Below are positions 42,108 through 50,520 of a DNA stretch of 64,000 nt, piece by piece. The stretch is from contig JAQXZB010000015.1 in NCBI GenBank assembly GCA_029226975.1, forward strand, positions 1 to 64,000. Reading direction: 5' to 3'. Position numbers and translations under genes: made by a program. Numbering within the stretch: the first letter of the stretch is position 1; the number at the start of each line of letters is the position of its first letter. The notes beneath the pieces were generated by a model. It worked only from the letters and a program-made list of their open reading frames with translations. It was not told where the DNA came from and did not search any database. This stretch comes from Clostridiales bacterium. Lineage in GTDB: Bacteria; Bacillota; Clostridia; UBA1381.

Positions 42108-44672
42108 ATGTTTATACGAAGGCTCGTTATTTTGCTTGCGGCGGCGGCTGCCATGAGTGCAAGCGCATATGCGGAGGATATAAGCCGGAACGAGGATTTC
42201 TTTATTTGTGCACCCGTAATAAGGTGCGAGGGAAAAAGGACGGACGTGCTTGAGGCCGGAAAAAACTGCGGCACCCTTGAAATAAGCTTGAGTGCGGAAA
42301 AAAACAGGTCCTCCGCATATGCGGAGCTTACGGCTGCGGCAGCGTATTACAGCGGTGGTATGCTTGTAAAGGCTGCGGCGGCAAGGGGTGTGTCAACCGA
42401 AAACGTTACGGATTTTGTCTGCACGCTGAACGATATTACTCCGTCCGAGGGCGATGTGATAAAGATTTTTGTGTGGAACGGAGTGCAAAAGCCGTATGCG
42501 CAGGTTTACACCGTAAATACAGAGCCGTCGGCAAAGGATTCGGAGCAAAAGGATATGGAAACAATAAGGGCAAGAATTGAAAAGGATTCAGGGCTTTACA
42601 GCACAACCGCAAATCCGTCAGGCATTTTGGCAAAGCTGGGTTCGGACGGTAAATTTACCGATGTTAATTATTCGGATACCTCAAAAAGTACATGGTCGCC
42701 GTCTGTTGTAATGACCAATGCGGCAACAATGTGCAGCGCATATTTCAGTGAGGGAAATAAATATTACATGGACGAAAATCTTAAGGCGGCTATTGACAGC
42801 GTTTTAAGCGATTGGGCAAAAAACAAATACAAAAGCACAAACTGGTGGTTTAACGAAATAGACACACCGAAAAAGCTGTCACAGGTGCTGTTATATCCTT
42901 TTGACGAAGCTGAGCCGTATTTGGCGGAGCTTAAGGAGCTTGCCATGCTCGGTATGCCGTACGTTGACGAAACAAAGGTACATAAGACCGGCGATACCGG
43001 CGGAAATCTGACGGATAAGCTTCAGATAGCTGTAAAAATTGCAGCGGCGACAGGGAATGCAGACGCAATGCGCAGTGTTGTGACGTATCTTTTGGATAGT
43101 GAACTGTCTGTATTTCCGAAGAACAGCGAGGGCATCATGGGCGACTACAGCTTTCATCAGCACAATTCGTTTTTCTATAACGGCAGCTATGGAAACGTTT
43201 TCTGCACCGGAGTAAACAAGCTGTTGGGGTACTTGAGCGGAACGGATTTCATGGTGTCGGAGCGTGCGTTAAATACATATGCCGATTTTATAATAGACGG
43301 TCATTCTTGGTTTTTTAAAGGGGATCAGTCGGATTTTTCGTGCTTCGGACGTGCAATTTCGAGAAAGAACGGAGTCACAACTACGGTAAAAAGCGACAGC
43401 AAAAAGGCGGTAGAGGTACTGCTTGCGCAGACGGGGATAGAACGCAGAGCAGAGCTTAATGAGCTTTATGCGGCAAGACTTTCCTCGACCGATACGTCAA
43501 CGAATGCGGCAAAGCATTTTTATCTGTCGGATATAACCGTTGCGCAGCGACCCGAATATTACATTAGTGTGCGCAATGCGTCAAAGAGAAATATCTGTAC
43601 GGAATACATGAATAATGAAAATCCGTATGCGGCGTTTATTTCTGACGGTACAACGGTTATCATGAGAACGGGGAACGAATACAAGGGTATTTTTCCGCTG
43701 TGGGACTGGAGCATGATACCCGGTACAACCACAGAATATATCTCACCCATGACTGCAATGACAACGACATATCAGTACGGAAACGGTGAGTTTGTCGGAG
43801 GAGTGTCGGACGGGCAAAATGCAGTGTCTGTCATGGATTATAAGCGGTTAGGAACAACGGTAAAAAAATCTTGGTTTATATTCGGCGAGGGCTTTGCGGC
43901 ACTTGGAGCGGGAATAACCGATGCAGACGGAACAAAGGAGGTTCGCACCGCAATAAATCAGTGCATGGCAAACGGAGCAGCAGTGTACCGGGGAGAGGAG
44001 AGAGGAACTGTTTCGGCAGGCGATGCACCTGTCAAAGATGCGGAATATGTGCTTCATGACGGAATTGGATATTATTTCCCCGGAAGTGAAAGCATAGATA
44101 TACAGATAAATAACAAAAGCGGCAGGTGGTATAATATCAATACCTCGCAGTCAAAGGATACGGTATTTGGGGACGTGTTTACGCTTTACAAATCCCACGG
44201 CTTTGCGCCGACAGACGATTCATACAGCTACATGGTTTTGCCGTCGGTGACGGAGTCGGAGCTTGCGTCATACGTCAAAGATCCCAACATGGTAATTCTC
44301 TCCAACACAAAGGCGGTGCAGTCTGTGTGGAGTAAAAACGATAAAACGGCGGGGATTGTGTTCTGGAACAAGGGAGTACAGAATTATTATGAAAGCATTA
44401 CCCTTCCCTCAGACGTAACGGGGCTTGACAGAGATATTTTGATGGAGGCACTTCGTGATCCATGCGTGGTTATGCTTAAAAAGACTGATTACGGCTTTGA
44501 GCTTATCGTATCCAATCCGAAAAACAATGAACTCAAAGAAACATATATCGGAATAAACCGTCATCTAAGCGGCAGCGGCACATCATGGGACGGCGAGAAA
44601 ACAACTGTAAAAATCGACTTTCCGCAAGGAAACGAAAGCGGCTCGGCGGTTACGGTAAAGCTTTATGAATAA
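42108..44672 (+). CDS. Secreted polysaccharide lyase, family PL8
   Basis: Cleaves a uronate-containing polysaccharide (PL8 acts on hyaluronan, chondroitin, xanthan and related polymers) by beta-elimination. 854 residues from ATG 42108 behind GGAGG. Signal peptide 1-22 (ending SAYA). Residues about 30-135 are an accessory beta domain ending IKIFVWNGVQKPYA. The (alpha/alpha) toroid has NWWFNEIDTP at 245, then Asn300, His352 (SFHQHN), Tyr361 (YNGSYG) and Arg415/Arg419 (GRAISR), matching the Asn-His-Tyr-Arg set and spacing recalled for chondroitin AC lyase. WDWSMIPGTT follows in the beta-sandwich part. Substrate not decidable by eye. Own promoters; terminator at 44687. Confidence 0.88.
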   Translation: MFIRRLVILLAAAAAMSASAYAEDISRNEDFFICAPVIRCEGKRTDVLEAGKNCGTLEISLSAEKNRSSAYAELTAAAAYYSGGMLVKAAAARGVSTENVTDFVCTLNDITPSEGDVIKIFVWNGVQKPYAQVYTVNTEPSAKDSEQKDMETIRARIEKDSGLYSTTANPSGILAKLGSDGKFTDVNYSDTSKSTWSPSVVMTNAATMCSAYFSEGNKYYMDENLKAAIDSVLSDWAKNKYKSTNWWFNEIDTPKKLSQVLLYPFDEAEPYLAELKELAMLGMPYVDETKVHKTGDTGGNLTDKLQIAVKIAAATGNADAMRSVVTYLLDSELSVFPKNSEGIMGDYSFHQHNSFFYNGSYGNVFCTGVNKLLGYLSGTDFMVSERALNTYADFIIDGHSWFFKGDQSDFSCFGRAISRKNGVTTTVKSDSKKAVEVLLAQTGIERRAELNELYAARLSSTDTSTNAAKHFYLSDITVAQRPEYYISVRNASKRNICTEYMNNENPYAAFISDGTTVIMRTGNEYKGIFPLWDWSMIPGTTTEYISPMTAMTTTYQYGNGEFVGGVSDGQNAVSVMDYKRLGTTVKKSWFIFGEGFAALGAGITDADGTKEVRTAINQCMANGAAVYRGEERGTVSAGDAPVKDAEYVLHDGIGYYFPGSESIDIQINNKSGRWYNINTSQSKDTVFGDVFTLYKSHGFAPTDDSYSYMVLPSVTESELASYVKDPNMVILSNTKAVQSVWSKNDKTAGIVFWNKGVQNYYESITLPSDVTGLDRDILMEALRDPCVVMLKKTDYGFELIVSNPKNNELKETYIGINRHLSGSGTSWDGEKTTVKIDFPQGNESGSAVTVKLYE

Positions 44673-44686
44673 TTGCTCATTCAAAA

Positions 44687-44715
44687 ACCGCGATTAAAAA
44701 CATTGACATCGCGGT
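44687..44715. terminator. Bidirectional terminator between PL8 and the LysR remnant
   Basis: ACCGCGAT (44687-44694) pairs with ATCGCGGT (44708-44715). The T run is strong on the minus strand (TTTTT) and weaker on the plus strand. Confidence 0.7.
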
Positions 44716-44719
44716 GGGT

Positions 44720-45108
44720 TTATGGTATAACACTTTTGTACATAGCCAAAGGATGTGCCGGGGGCAGAGAAAGCATTAAATGCTCATGGCAATATTCACG
44801 GCAGATTGTTTCATCATTTTCAATCTGCTGAGCTGTGATAATAAGATTATATGTTCCGTTTTTAAGTCCCTCATAAACCTGTTCTTCATTTTTTAACTCG
44901 GAAGATATGGTCTGCTCCGGATATAATTCGGCAAGAGCCGGCGACAGCTTCCAAAGCGGTGCAGGTGCGCAGGAACCGATGTAAATTGTACGCTTGCTGC
45001 TGTCATATAAGCGAATGCGCTCAGTCATATTCTGCACATCATAAAGGATTTTTTTCGCACACTCTACGGCAAGCTGCCCGTTATCGTTTAATTCTATCTT
45101 ATTTTTTT
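44720..45108 (-). pseudogene. LysR-family regulator remnant (DNA-binding domain missing)
   Basis: The minus-strand frame reads KKNKIELNDNGQLAVECAKK, then ILYDVQNMTERI, then RTIYIGSCAPAPLWKLSPAL, which is the linker helix and start of the effector-binding domain of a LysR regulator. It is open upstream to about 45108 with no start codon, and the ~60-residue helix-turn-helix is gone. It stops at 44720 after about 130 codons, so roughly half of the effector domain is missing too. The upstream break falls exactly at the ribosome site of the divergent gene. Certainly not a working regulator as it stands. Confidence 0.7.
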
Positions 45109-45123
45109 TGAGGAGGTTGTATT

Positions 45124-46011
45124 ATGGAATTTATAACATTAAATAATGGTATAAAGATGCCTGCCATGGGCTTTAATAGATTTGAATCGGACAGAACGGT
45201 TACAGCAGATGAATATTCAATTATGCTTTCAAGAGCAAAAGGACTTGCAAATACAAACAGTAATCAATCGATAACTCAAAATTCACTTGTGATTGCCAAG
45301 GAAGGTATGTTCTCTTCGGGCGGTACAGTTACGGAGCCGGTAGCGGGAGAATTTGACGCAACCACAAACTGGCTTGATGCAACACGCGCCGGAAATACCG
45401 CTCATGTGGACCATGCAAATGTACTTTATCAGATACCTGAAACCGAAACGGAACTTCCGATGGTATTTTTGCACGGCTATGGTCAATCACGTATGGGATG
45501 GATGACAACTCCTGACGGCAGAGATGGCTGGTCAACATTATTTTTGAAAAAAGGACACAGTGTGTTTTTGGTAGACCAGCCGCGCAGAGGCGAAGCAGGT
45601 TCTACTATAGCTATGACAAACGACTCTCTTGATACATGGGCGGAAGATTCCAAAAATTACAAGCCGGGAGATCAGGCGTGGTATACGCATTTCCGTATCG
45701 GGCGAGGCACACCGAACAGATATGACGGTTCACAGTTCCCCGAGGGAGATGAAGCACAGAACCAGTTTTTGCGTCAGATGACACCTAATACAGGCAGCTT
45801 TGATTTGGCTGTAAACAAAGCAGCACTTGATGAAGTATTGTCTGATGTTAAAGATATGACAGGCAAAAAGAGCATATATGTAACACATTCTCAAGGGTAC
45901 TCTCTAAATGGGATTAAATGTTTAGGAGGTTTTTTCAATGAAAAGGATAATATCAATTTTAATGGCATTGATTTTTGCAATGTCAATGATGACAGGATGT
46001 TCTGCTGCTGA
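45124..46011 (+). pseudogene. In-frame fusion: aldo/keto reductase start plus truncated alpha/beta hydrolase
   Basis: The first ~18 residues (MEFITLNNGIKMPAMGF) are the classic opening of an aldo/keto reductase, a usual divergent partner of LysR genes. From about residue 20 the protein is an alpha/beta hydrolase of the secreted type (FLHGYGQSRMGWMTTPDGRD, VFLVDQPRRGEAG, QFLRQMTPNTG). It reaches the nucleophile elbow VTHSQG at about 255-260, then the frame continues as YSLNGIKCLGG into the leader of the next gene. Signal peptide and the Asp/His half are missing, so it is almost certainly inactive. GGAGG precedes the ATG. Two deletion junctions explain it. Confidence 0.7.
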
Positions 46012-46471
46012 AAACAAAGCAGAAAGCTTTGTACTCACAATGCAGATCGGAAATCCGAATATGATAGTAAATGGTACAGAAAAAGAGATTGATCCCGGAC
46101 GGGGTACTGTGCCGGTTGTACAAAACGACAGAACTCTCGTGCCTATCCGCGCCATTATTGAAGCGATGGGCGGCAGCGTTAATTGGGATGAAGAAACGCA
46201 AACGGCATTTCTTGAATATAACGGCGATATCATAACACTTGCAATCGGAAACCGGACGGCATATTTAGGCGAAACAGCAAATACGCTTGATGTTGCTCCC
46301 ACAGTGATTAATGACAGAACAATGCTTCCGATACGTTTTATTGCGGAGAGCTTTAAGTTTAATGTTGATTGGGACGAAAAAACACAGACAATAACCATCA
46401 CAAAATCAGATGAAGTGTCTGATAATCCTGCTATGCAGCCGACAGAACATGGAAAGGTACTGGTTGCTTAG
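45938..46471 (+). CDS. Lipoprotein with copper-amine-oxidase N-terminal (stalk) domain, probably truncated
   Basis: 177 residues from ATG 45938 behind TAGGAGG. Lipobox MTGC at 18-21. Residues about 45-155 form two copies of the stalk repeat (NDRTLVPIRAIIEAMGGSVNWDEETQT; NDRTMLPIRFIAESF...VDWDEKTQTITI). It ends TEHGKVLVA then a stop; GKVLVAYFS is the usual opening of a flavodoxin domain, so a C-terminal flavodoxin appears to have been removed. It overlaps the 3' end of the upstream fused frame. The short form could still be exported and wall-associated. Confidence 0.7.
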   Translation: MKRIISILMALIFAMSMMTGCSAAENKAESFVLTMQIGNPNMIVNGTEKEIDPGRGTVPVVQNDRTLVPIRAIIEAMGGSVNWDEETQTAFLEYNGDIITLAIGNRTAYLGETANTLDVAPTVINDRTMLPIRFIAESFKFNVDWDEKTQTITITKSDEVSDNPAMQPTEHGKVLVA

Positions 46472-46484
46472 GGTGTATGTCAAA

Positions 46485-46530
46485 AAAATACCGCATAATC
46501 ACCGAAAGCTCAGTAAATATGCGGTATTAG
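46485..46530 (-). terminator. Terminator of the tRNA-Arg transcript
   Basis: On the minus strand AATACCGCATA (46528-46518) pairs with TATGCGGTATT (46497-46487), followed by TTTTT. Confidence 0.85.
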
Positions 46531-46605
46531 TGGCACCCTCTGCGTGAGTCGAACACGCGACTAGCCCTTAGGAGGGGCTTGTTATATCCACTTAACTAAG
46601 AGGGC
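46531..46605 (-). tRNA. tRNA-Arg (anticodon CCT)
   Basis: 75 nt including an encoded CCA. Acceptor stem GCCCTCT/AGAGGGT (G1-U72 wobble), D stem GTTA/TAAC, anticodon stem AGCCC/GGGCT with loop CTCCTAA (anticodon CCT, reading AGG), T stem GCGTG/CACGC with loop TTCGACT, discriminator G. Promoter upstream and terminator downstream make it a single-gene unit. Confidence 0.92.
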
Positions 46606-46623
46606 ATATGCCATGCGCGGAAA

Positions 46624-46645
46624 AGCCCGCTGCATTAAACGGGCT
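46624..46645 (-). repeat. Terminator-like hairpin between promoter and tRNA
   Basis: On the minus strand AGCCCG-TTTAATGCAG-CGGGCT then TTTT. It lies in the leader of the tRNA transcript, about 20 bases before the mature 5' end. Confidence 0.5.
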
Positions 46646-46664
46646 ATTTATCCGCAACATAAAC

Positions 46665-46693
46665 ATTATACCATATAATATTAAAAAAATCAA
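46665..46693 (-). promoter_or_regulatory. Promoter of tRNA-Arg
   Basis: Minus strand TTGATT (46693-46688), 17-base spacer, TATAAT (46670-46665). Confidence 0.8.
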
Positions 46694-46736
46694 CCTTTAT
46701 CTTAATATTTTTTTATGAAATTTGAAATTTGAAATG

Positions 46737-47987
46737 TTATATAAACGCTCCGTTTTTCGTTAATAACTCTCTTAGCTTATCTGTGTCAACCTCCGCGGCA
46801 TGGCAGCCGTTATTGAGGGCAAGGGCTGCCGCCGTACCGGCAGCTTCGCCCAAGGTGCAGCAGACCGGCATGATTCTGTATGATGCCTGTGCTTCGTGGG
46901 TGCCGGAAATACATCTTCCCGCCACAAGAAGATTGCTTATACCTTGAGGTACAAGACAGCGGTAAGGAATGGTGTAATAGGTACCCTCTTCAAAGTAATA
47001 ATGGCTTGTTCCGCTTCCGTCGGGACTGTGTATATCAATGTCATAATTGCAGGCGGCAATGCCGTCGCTGAATTTTGTACAGGATTTTAAATCCTCCTGC
47101 GTAAGAGTGTAAAGCCCGTCAATCATGCGGCTCTCTCTTACGCCTATTTCGGGGCCGGAGGGGAGCAAGACCGCATTTTCAAAGCCCTCGCAGTTTTCTT
47201 TAAGGAATGTGAACAGCTCAAAAACCTGTTCCCGCGCTTCACGCTCCGCCTCGCTTACATCAAAGACATTTATCGGGGATTTTCTTATAACTCTTGTGGA
47301 GTTTAAATGCAGAATATTGCCGGACATATGCCGCATATATAAAACGTCACCGCGGGGATTTTTGATTTTTCCTTCACTGCATTTTTGACGGTACAGCTCA
47401 TTTATCTGTGAATATGTATGAAAAATCTTATCAACGTCAACATCGGCAAGATTAAAGCACAGAGTCATGGGCTGACACAGATTATCACCGCTTCTGCCTA
47501 CGCGGAACGGACACCCGCAAAGAGCGGCAATATCCGCGTCACCAGTAGCGTCAATAAAGAAATCTGCATGGTAGGTCTGCAAGCCGGACTTGTTTGTGCA
47601 GGAAACCGCGCATATGCGGTCATCTTCCTTTATCACATCGGTTATATATGAATGGAAAAGCACCGTAACCGAGTATTTTGCCGTAAGTCTGTCAAGCACA
47701 AGCTTTAATATCTCATCATTAAAGACTCCATCATCGCGAAGTCCGCCCAATGCCGCAAGCTCTGAGATAATCTCCTTAAATAATCCGGCGGATAAATAGG
47801 TTTTTACTCCGTCTATTTTTGTAAAGTATGGCATAAACGGGTTTACCTGGCAGTTTCCGGCAGCACCGCCCAAGAAACCGCTTTTTTCGATAATAAGCAC
47901 ATCGGCACCTTCCCGCGCAGCTGCAACAGCCGCCGCTGTTCCGGCAAATCCGCCTCCGCATACTATTAAGTCATATTTTGTTTTCAT
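46737..47987 (-). CDS. FAD-dependent oxidoreductase
   Basis: 416 residues of the FAD_oxidored type. LIVCGGGFAGTAAAVAAAREGADVLIIEK would be the N-terminal dinucleotide fold (GGGFAG at about 11-16), HADFFIDATGDADIAALCG the second nucleotide motif, and LLVAGRCISGTHEAQASYRIMPVC the C-terminal FAD contact. Proteins of this group occur in sugar-degradation loci and are mostly uncharacterised. ATG 47987 follows AGGAGCG. It is directly downstream of the AraC regulator at 48130-48966, but has its own promoter region with TGTGCAA boxes. Substrate unknown. Confidence 0.82.
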   Translation of the reverse strand: MKTKYDLIVCGGGFAGTAAAVAAAREGADVLIIEKSGFLGGAAGNCQVNPFMPYFTKIDGVKTYLSAGLFKEIISELAALGGLRDDGVFNDEILKLVLDRLTAKYSVTVLFHSYITDVIKEDDRICAVSCTNKSGLQTYHADFFIDATGDADIAALCGCPFRVGRSGDNLCQPMTLCFNLADVDVDKIFHTYSQINELYRQKCSEGKIKNPRGDVLYMRHMSGNILHLNSTRVIRKSPINVFDVSEAEREAREQVFELFTFLKENCEGFENAVLLPSGPEIGVRESRMIDGLYTLTQEDLKSCTKFSDGIAACNYDIDIHSPDGSGTSHYYFEEGTYYTIPYRCLVPQGISNLLVAGRCISGTHEAQASYRIMPVCCTLGEAAGTAAALALNNGCHAAEVDTDKLRELLTKNGAFI

Positions 47988-48015
47988 GTTGATCGCTCCT
48001 TTGTTTTTTTATCTC

Positions 48016-48120
48016 ATTATATTACATAAATCATGAGCTGTCTAATATAAAGGATAAAAAAACTTGCACAAAAGATACTTTTACTGCAAAATAAACAAAA
48101 AACGATAGGATTATGTGCAA
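48016..48120 (-). promoter_or_regulatory. Regulated promoter of the FAD oxidoreductase gene
   Basis: Minus strand TTAGAC (48045-48040), 18-base spacer, TATAAT (48021-48016). About 20 bases upstream lies TGTGCAA (48070-48064), and an inverted TTGCACA lies at 48120-48114. The inverted pair, 43 bases apart, is a candidate AraC operator. Confidence 0.5.
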
Positions 48121-48129
48121 CTTTGGGCG

Positions 48130-48966
48130 TTAATTCTTTGAATACTCATTGGGCTTCTTTCCGGTAATTTTAACAAACGCCTTATAAAAATTCGATGAGC
48201 TGGAAAATCCGCAGCGTTCGGCTATTTCAAGTTTGGTTAAATCGGTGGTTTTAAGCAGTTCAACTGCCGCCTCAACACGCTTAATGGTGATGTATTCCCA
48301 GGGGGAAATGCCGTTTAGCTTTTTAAAGACATAGGAAAAATAAGTCGGCGTCATGCAGGCGGTTTCGGCAATGGACTTAAGGGTAAGCTTGTCGCAAAGG
48401 TGCAGGTCAATATATTTGAGTGCGGCACTCAGCCCATCTGCCGCGCTTTGAGAAGCGGGCTGTATGCTTTGATTAGTATAGGGGTAGCTTCGCATTATAT
48501 GTATGAGCGCGAAAAGAAGCGTATATTTTGACATGGTTTGGTAGCATACGCCTTTGTTTTTAAGTTCATTTTCAAGGGATAGGATAAACGCACGAAGTCT
48601 TTCGTCATTGAACTTGTTTGAAAAATTACTGTTTCTTGCCGAAAACAGCTTAAGAAGCTCGATATTTTGTGCGCTTTCCCATAAGACGCGCGGCTCAAAA
48701 TGAATGTTAAGAAGATTTATCTGCTCGGTAATAACAGTTATGCAATGCTCTTCATTGCTGCCGAACAGAAATATATCGCCGCTGTTAAACTCATATTGCT
48801 TTTGTTTAACCGTATATATACCGCTGCCGCTTATAAACAGCGACAGCTCACACTCCGTATGATGATGAGCGCGGTAAGGTCTTGTTCCGGCTGTTACGCT
48901 TGAATGAAAGGTCCTTATAAGCGGGTTTTCGGTATCGTCATGCAATATGTATTCATCAAACCTCAT
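48130..48966 (-). CDS. AraC-family transcriptional regulator with cupin sensor
   Basis: 278 residues from ATG 48966 (GAAGGAG before it; the frame is open to 48996 without a ribosome site). Cupin-like N-terminal half (RAHHHTECELSLFISGSGIYTV, EFNSGDIFLFGSNEEHC) and C-terminal double helix-turn-helix (LKSIAETACMTPTYFSYVFKKL; IAERCGFSSSSNFYKAFVKITG, then KKPNEYSKN). It probably controls the FAD oxidoreductase gene and possibly genes outside the window. Third AraC regulator in the region. Confidence 0.88.
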   Translation of the reverse strand: MRFDEYILHDDTENPLIRTFHSSVTAGTRPYRAHHHTECELSLFISGSGIYTVKQKQYEFNSGDIFLFGSNEEHCITVITEQINLLNIHFEPRVLWESAQNIELLKLFSARNSNFSNKFNDERLRAFILSLENELKNKGVCYQTMSKYTLLFALIHIMRSYPYTNQSIQPASQSAADGLSAALKYIDLHLCDKLTLKSIAETACMTPTYFSYVFKKLNGISPWEYITIKRVEAAVELLKTTDLTKLEIAERCGFSSSSNFYKAFVKITGKKPNEYSKN

Positions 48967-49148
48967 AGCAATACTCCTTCGCAAAATAGTGGACAAATAT
49001 CGTAATATAGGTTGAATTGTCCTTTGCGTTATGTTAAAATTATTCTATAAAGCAAGTATAGCACAGCATATACTTTATGTCAAGATTGAATTTGCCAAAG
49101 CTAAAGTCGACGCTTTAAGAAATGAGGCATTTGTAATAAAACTATACA

Positions 49149-49184
49149 AAAACTTTACAGCAGACTTGACAGCTGTAAAGTTTT
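49149..49184. promoter_or_regulatory. Palindromic operator candidate of the nad operon
   Basis: AAAACTTTACAGC (49149-49161) and GCTGTAAAGTTTT (49172-49184), a perfect 13-bp inverted repeat with a 10-base centre. It covers the -35 box and spacer, so a bound repressor would block RNA polymerase. NiaR, encoded in the same operon, is the expected binder. Confidence 0.7.
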
Positions 49185-49194
49185 GTTGTATAAT
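49166..49194 (+). promoter_or_regulatory. Promoter of nadB-nadC-niaR
   Basis: TTGACA (49166-49171), 17-base spacer, TATAAT (49189-49194). Both hexamers are consensus. Confidence 0.88.
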
Positions 49195-49224
49195 GGCAGT
49201 AATAACTTCAAAAGGAGCCTACTT

Positions 49225-50520
49225 ATGATACTGCAAACTGATGTGCTTATCGTCGGTACGGGAGTGGGCGGGCTGTTTTGCGCGCTGCATATTCCCGAGG
49301 ATAAAAATGTATTGATGATAACAAAGGCAAAGGCTGATGAAAGTGATTCCTTTCTTGCTCAGGGAGGAATTTGCGTACTTAAAAGCGAGGAGGACTACGA
49401 CAGCTATTTCGAGGACACCATGCGCGCCGGACATTATGAGAATAATCCGGAGGCGGTGGATATAATGCTTCGTTCCTCACGCGGCGTTATTGACGAACTT
49501 ATCGGCATGGGTGTGGAGTTTGAGCGCGATGAAAACGGGGAGCTTTTATATACCAAGGAGGGCGCTCATTCCACTGCGCGGATACTGTTCCATGAGGATG
49601 TTACGGGCAAGGAAATAACAAGCAAGCTGCTTTCTTTAGCAAAGTCCAAAAAAAACATAAAAATAATCGAGGACTGTACAATGGTCGATATTATCGAACA
49701 GGACGGTGCCTGCGCCGGAATTGCGGCAAGGCATAAAAACGGAGTCTGCACACAGATAAATGCGGATTATACCGTTCTTGCCACCGGGGGAGTGGGCGGA
49801 CTTTACAAGCACTCGACAAATTACCGGCATTTAAGCGGCGACGGGCTTGCGGTTTCGATAAAGCACGGTATTGAGCTTGAAAATATCGATTATATCCAAA
49901 TCCATCCGACTACGCTGTATTCCGGGGAACGCGGCAGACGCTTCCTTATATCGGAGTCGGTACGGGGCGAGGGTGCGGTGCTGTATAATTCACATATGCA
50001 GCGTTTTACCGATGAGCTTCAGCCCAGGGACGTGGTAACCGCGGCAATATATGAGCAGATGAAAAAGGATAAAGCCAGATATGTGTGGCTGTCCATGAAG
50101 CCCATTGACAAAAAGGAGCTTATAAGCCATTTTCCGCATATTTTAGAGCATTGCCGAAAAAACGGCTATGATGTTACAAAGGAGCCGATACCGGTCGTTC
50201 CGTCGCAGCATTATTTCATGGGCGGAATAAAGGTTAATATGTCATCAAAGACCTCGATGGACAGGCTGTATGCCACAGGAGAAACCGCCTGCAACGGAGT
50301 GCATGGAAGAAACCGTCTTGCAAGCAATTCATTGCTTGAAAGTCTGGTTTTTGCAAAGCGCGCCGCCATGGAAATCGGCAGTACATATAAAAAATACGAG
50401 CCATGCCCGGAGCTTGACATGAGGGCGTATGAGGATTGTGATAAGGATTACGGCACTCTTGTGCTTAAGGAAATAGAAAGGAGCAAAACAGAACATGAAC
50501 AAAATAACAACAAGGCTTAA
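49225..50520 (+). CDS. nadB: L-aspartate oxidase
   Basis: Oxidises L-aspartate to iminoaspartate, first step of de novo NAD synthesis, using FAD. 431 residues from ATG 49225 (AAAAGGAG upstream). GTGVGGLF at 11-18 is the FAD loop; SFLAQGGI, HEDVTGKEIT, TVLATGGVGGLY, IHPTTLYSGERGRRFLISESVRGEGA and HYFMGGIKVNM are family landmarks. It is about 100 residues shorter than E. coli NadB and appears to lack much of the C-terminal helical domain, which is common in Clostridia. The 3' end overlaps nadC by 26 bases. No nadA lies beside it. Confidence 0.92.
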   Translation: MILQTDVLIVGTGVGGLFCALHIPEDKNVLMITKAKADESDSFLAQGGICVLKSEEDYDSYFEDTMRAGHYENNPEAVDIMLRSSRGVIDELIGMGVEFERDENGELLYTKEGAHSTARILFHEDVTGKEITSKLLSLAKSKKNIKIIEDCTMVDIIEQDGACAGIAARHKNGVCTQINADYTVLATGGVGGLYKHSTNYRHLSGDGLAVSIKHGIELENIDYIQIHPTTLYSGERGRRFLISESVRGEGAVLYNSHMQRFTDELQPRDVVTAAIYEQMKKDKARYVWLSMKPIDKKELISHFPHILEHCRKNGYDVTKEPIPVVPSQHYFMGGIKVNMSSKTSMDRLYATGETACNGVHGRNRLASNSLLESLVFAKRAAMEIGSTYKKYEPCPELDMRAYEDCDKDYGTLVLKEIERSKTEHEQNNNKA

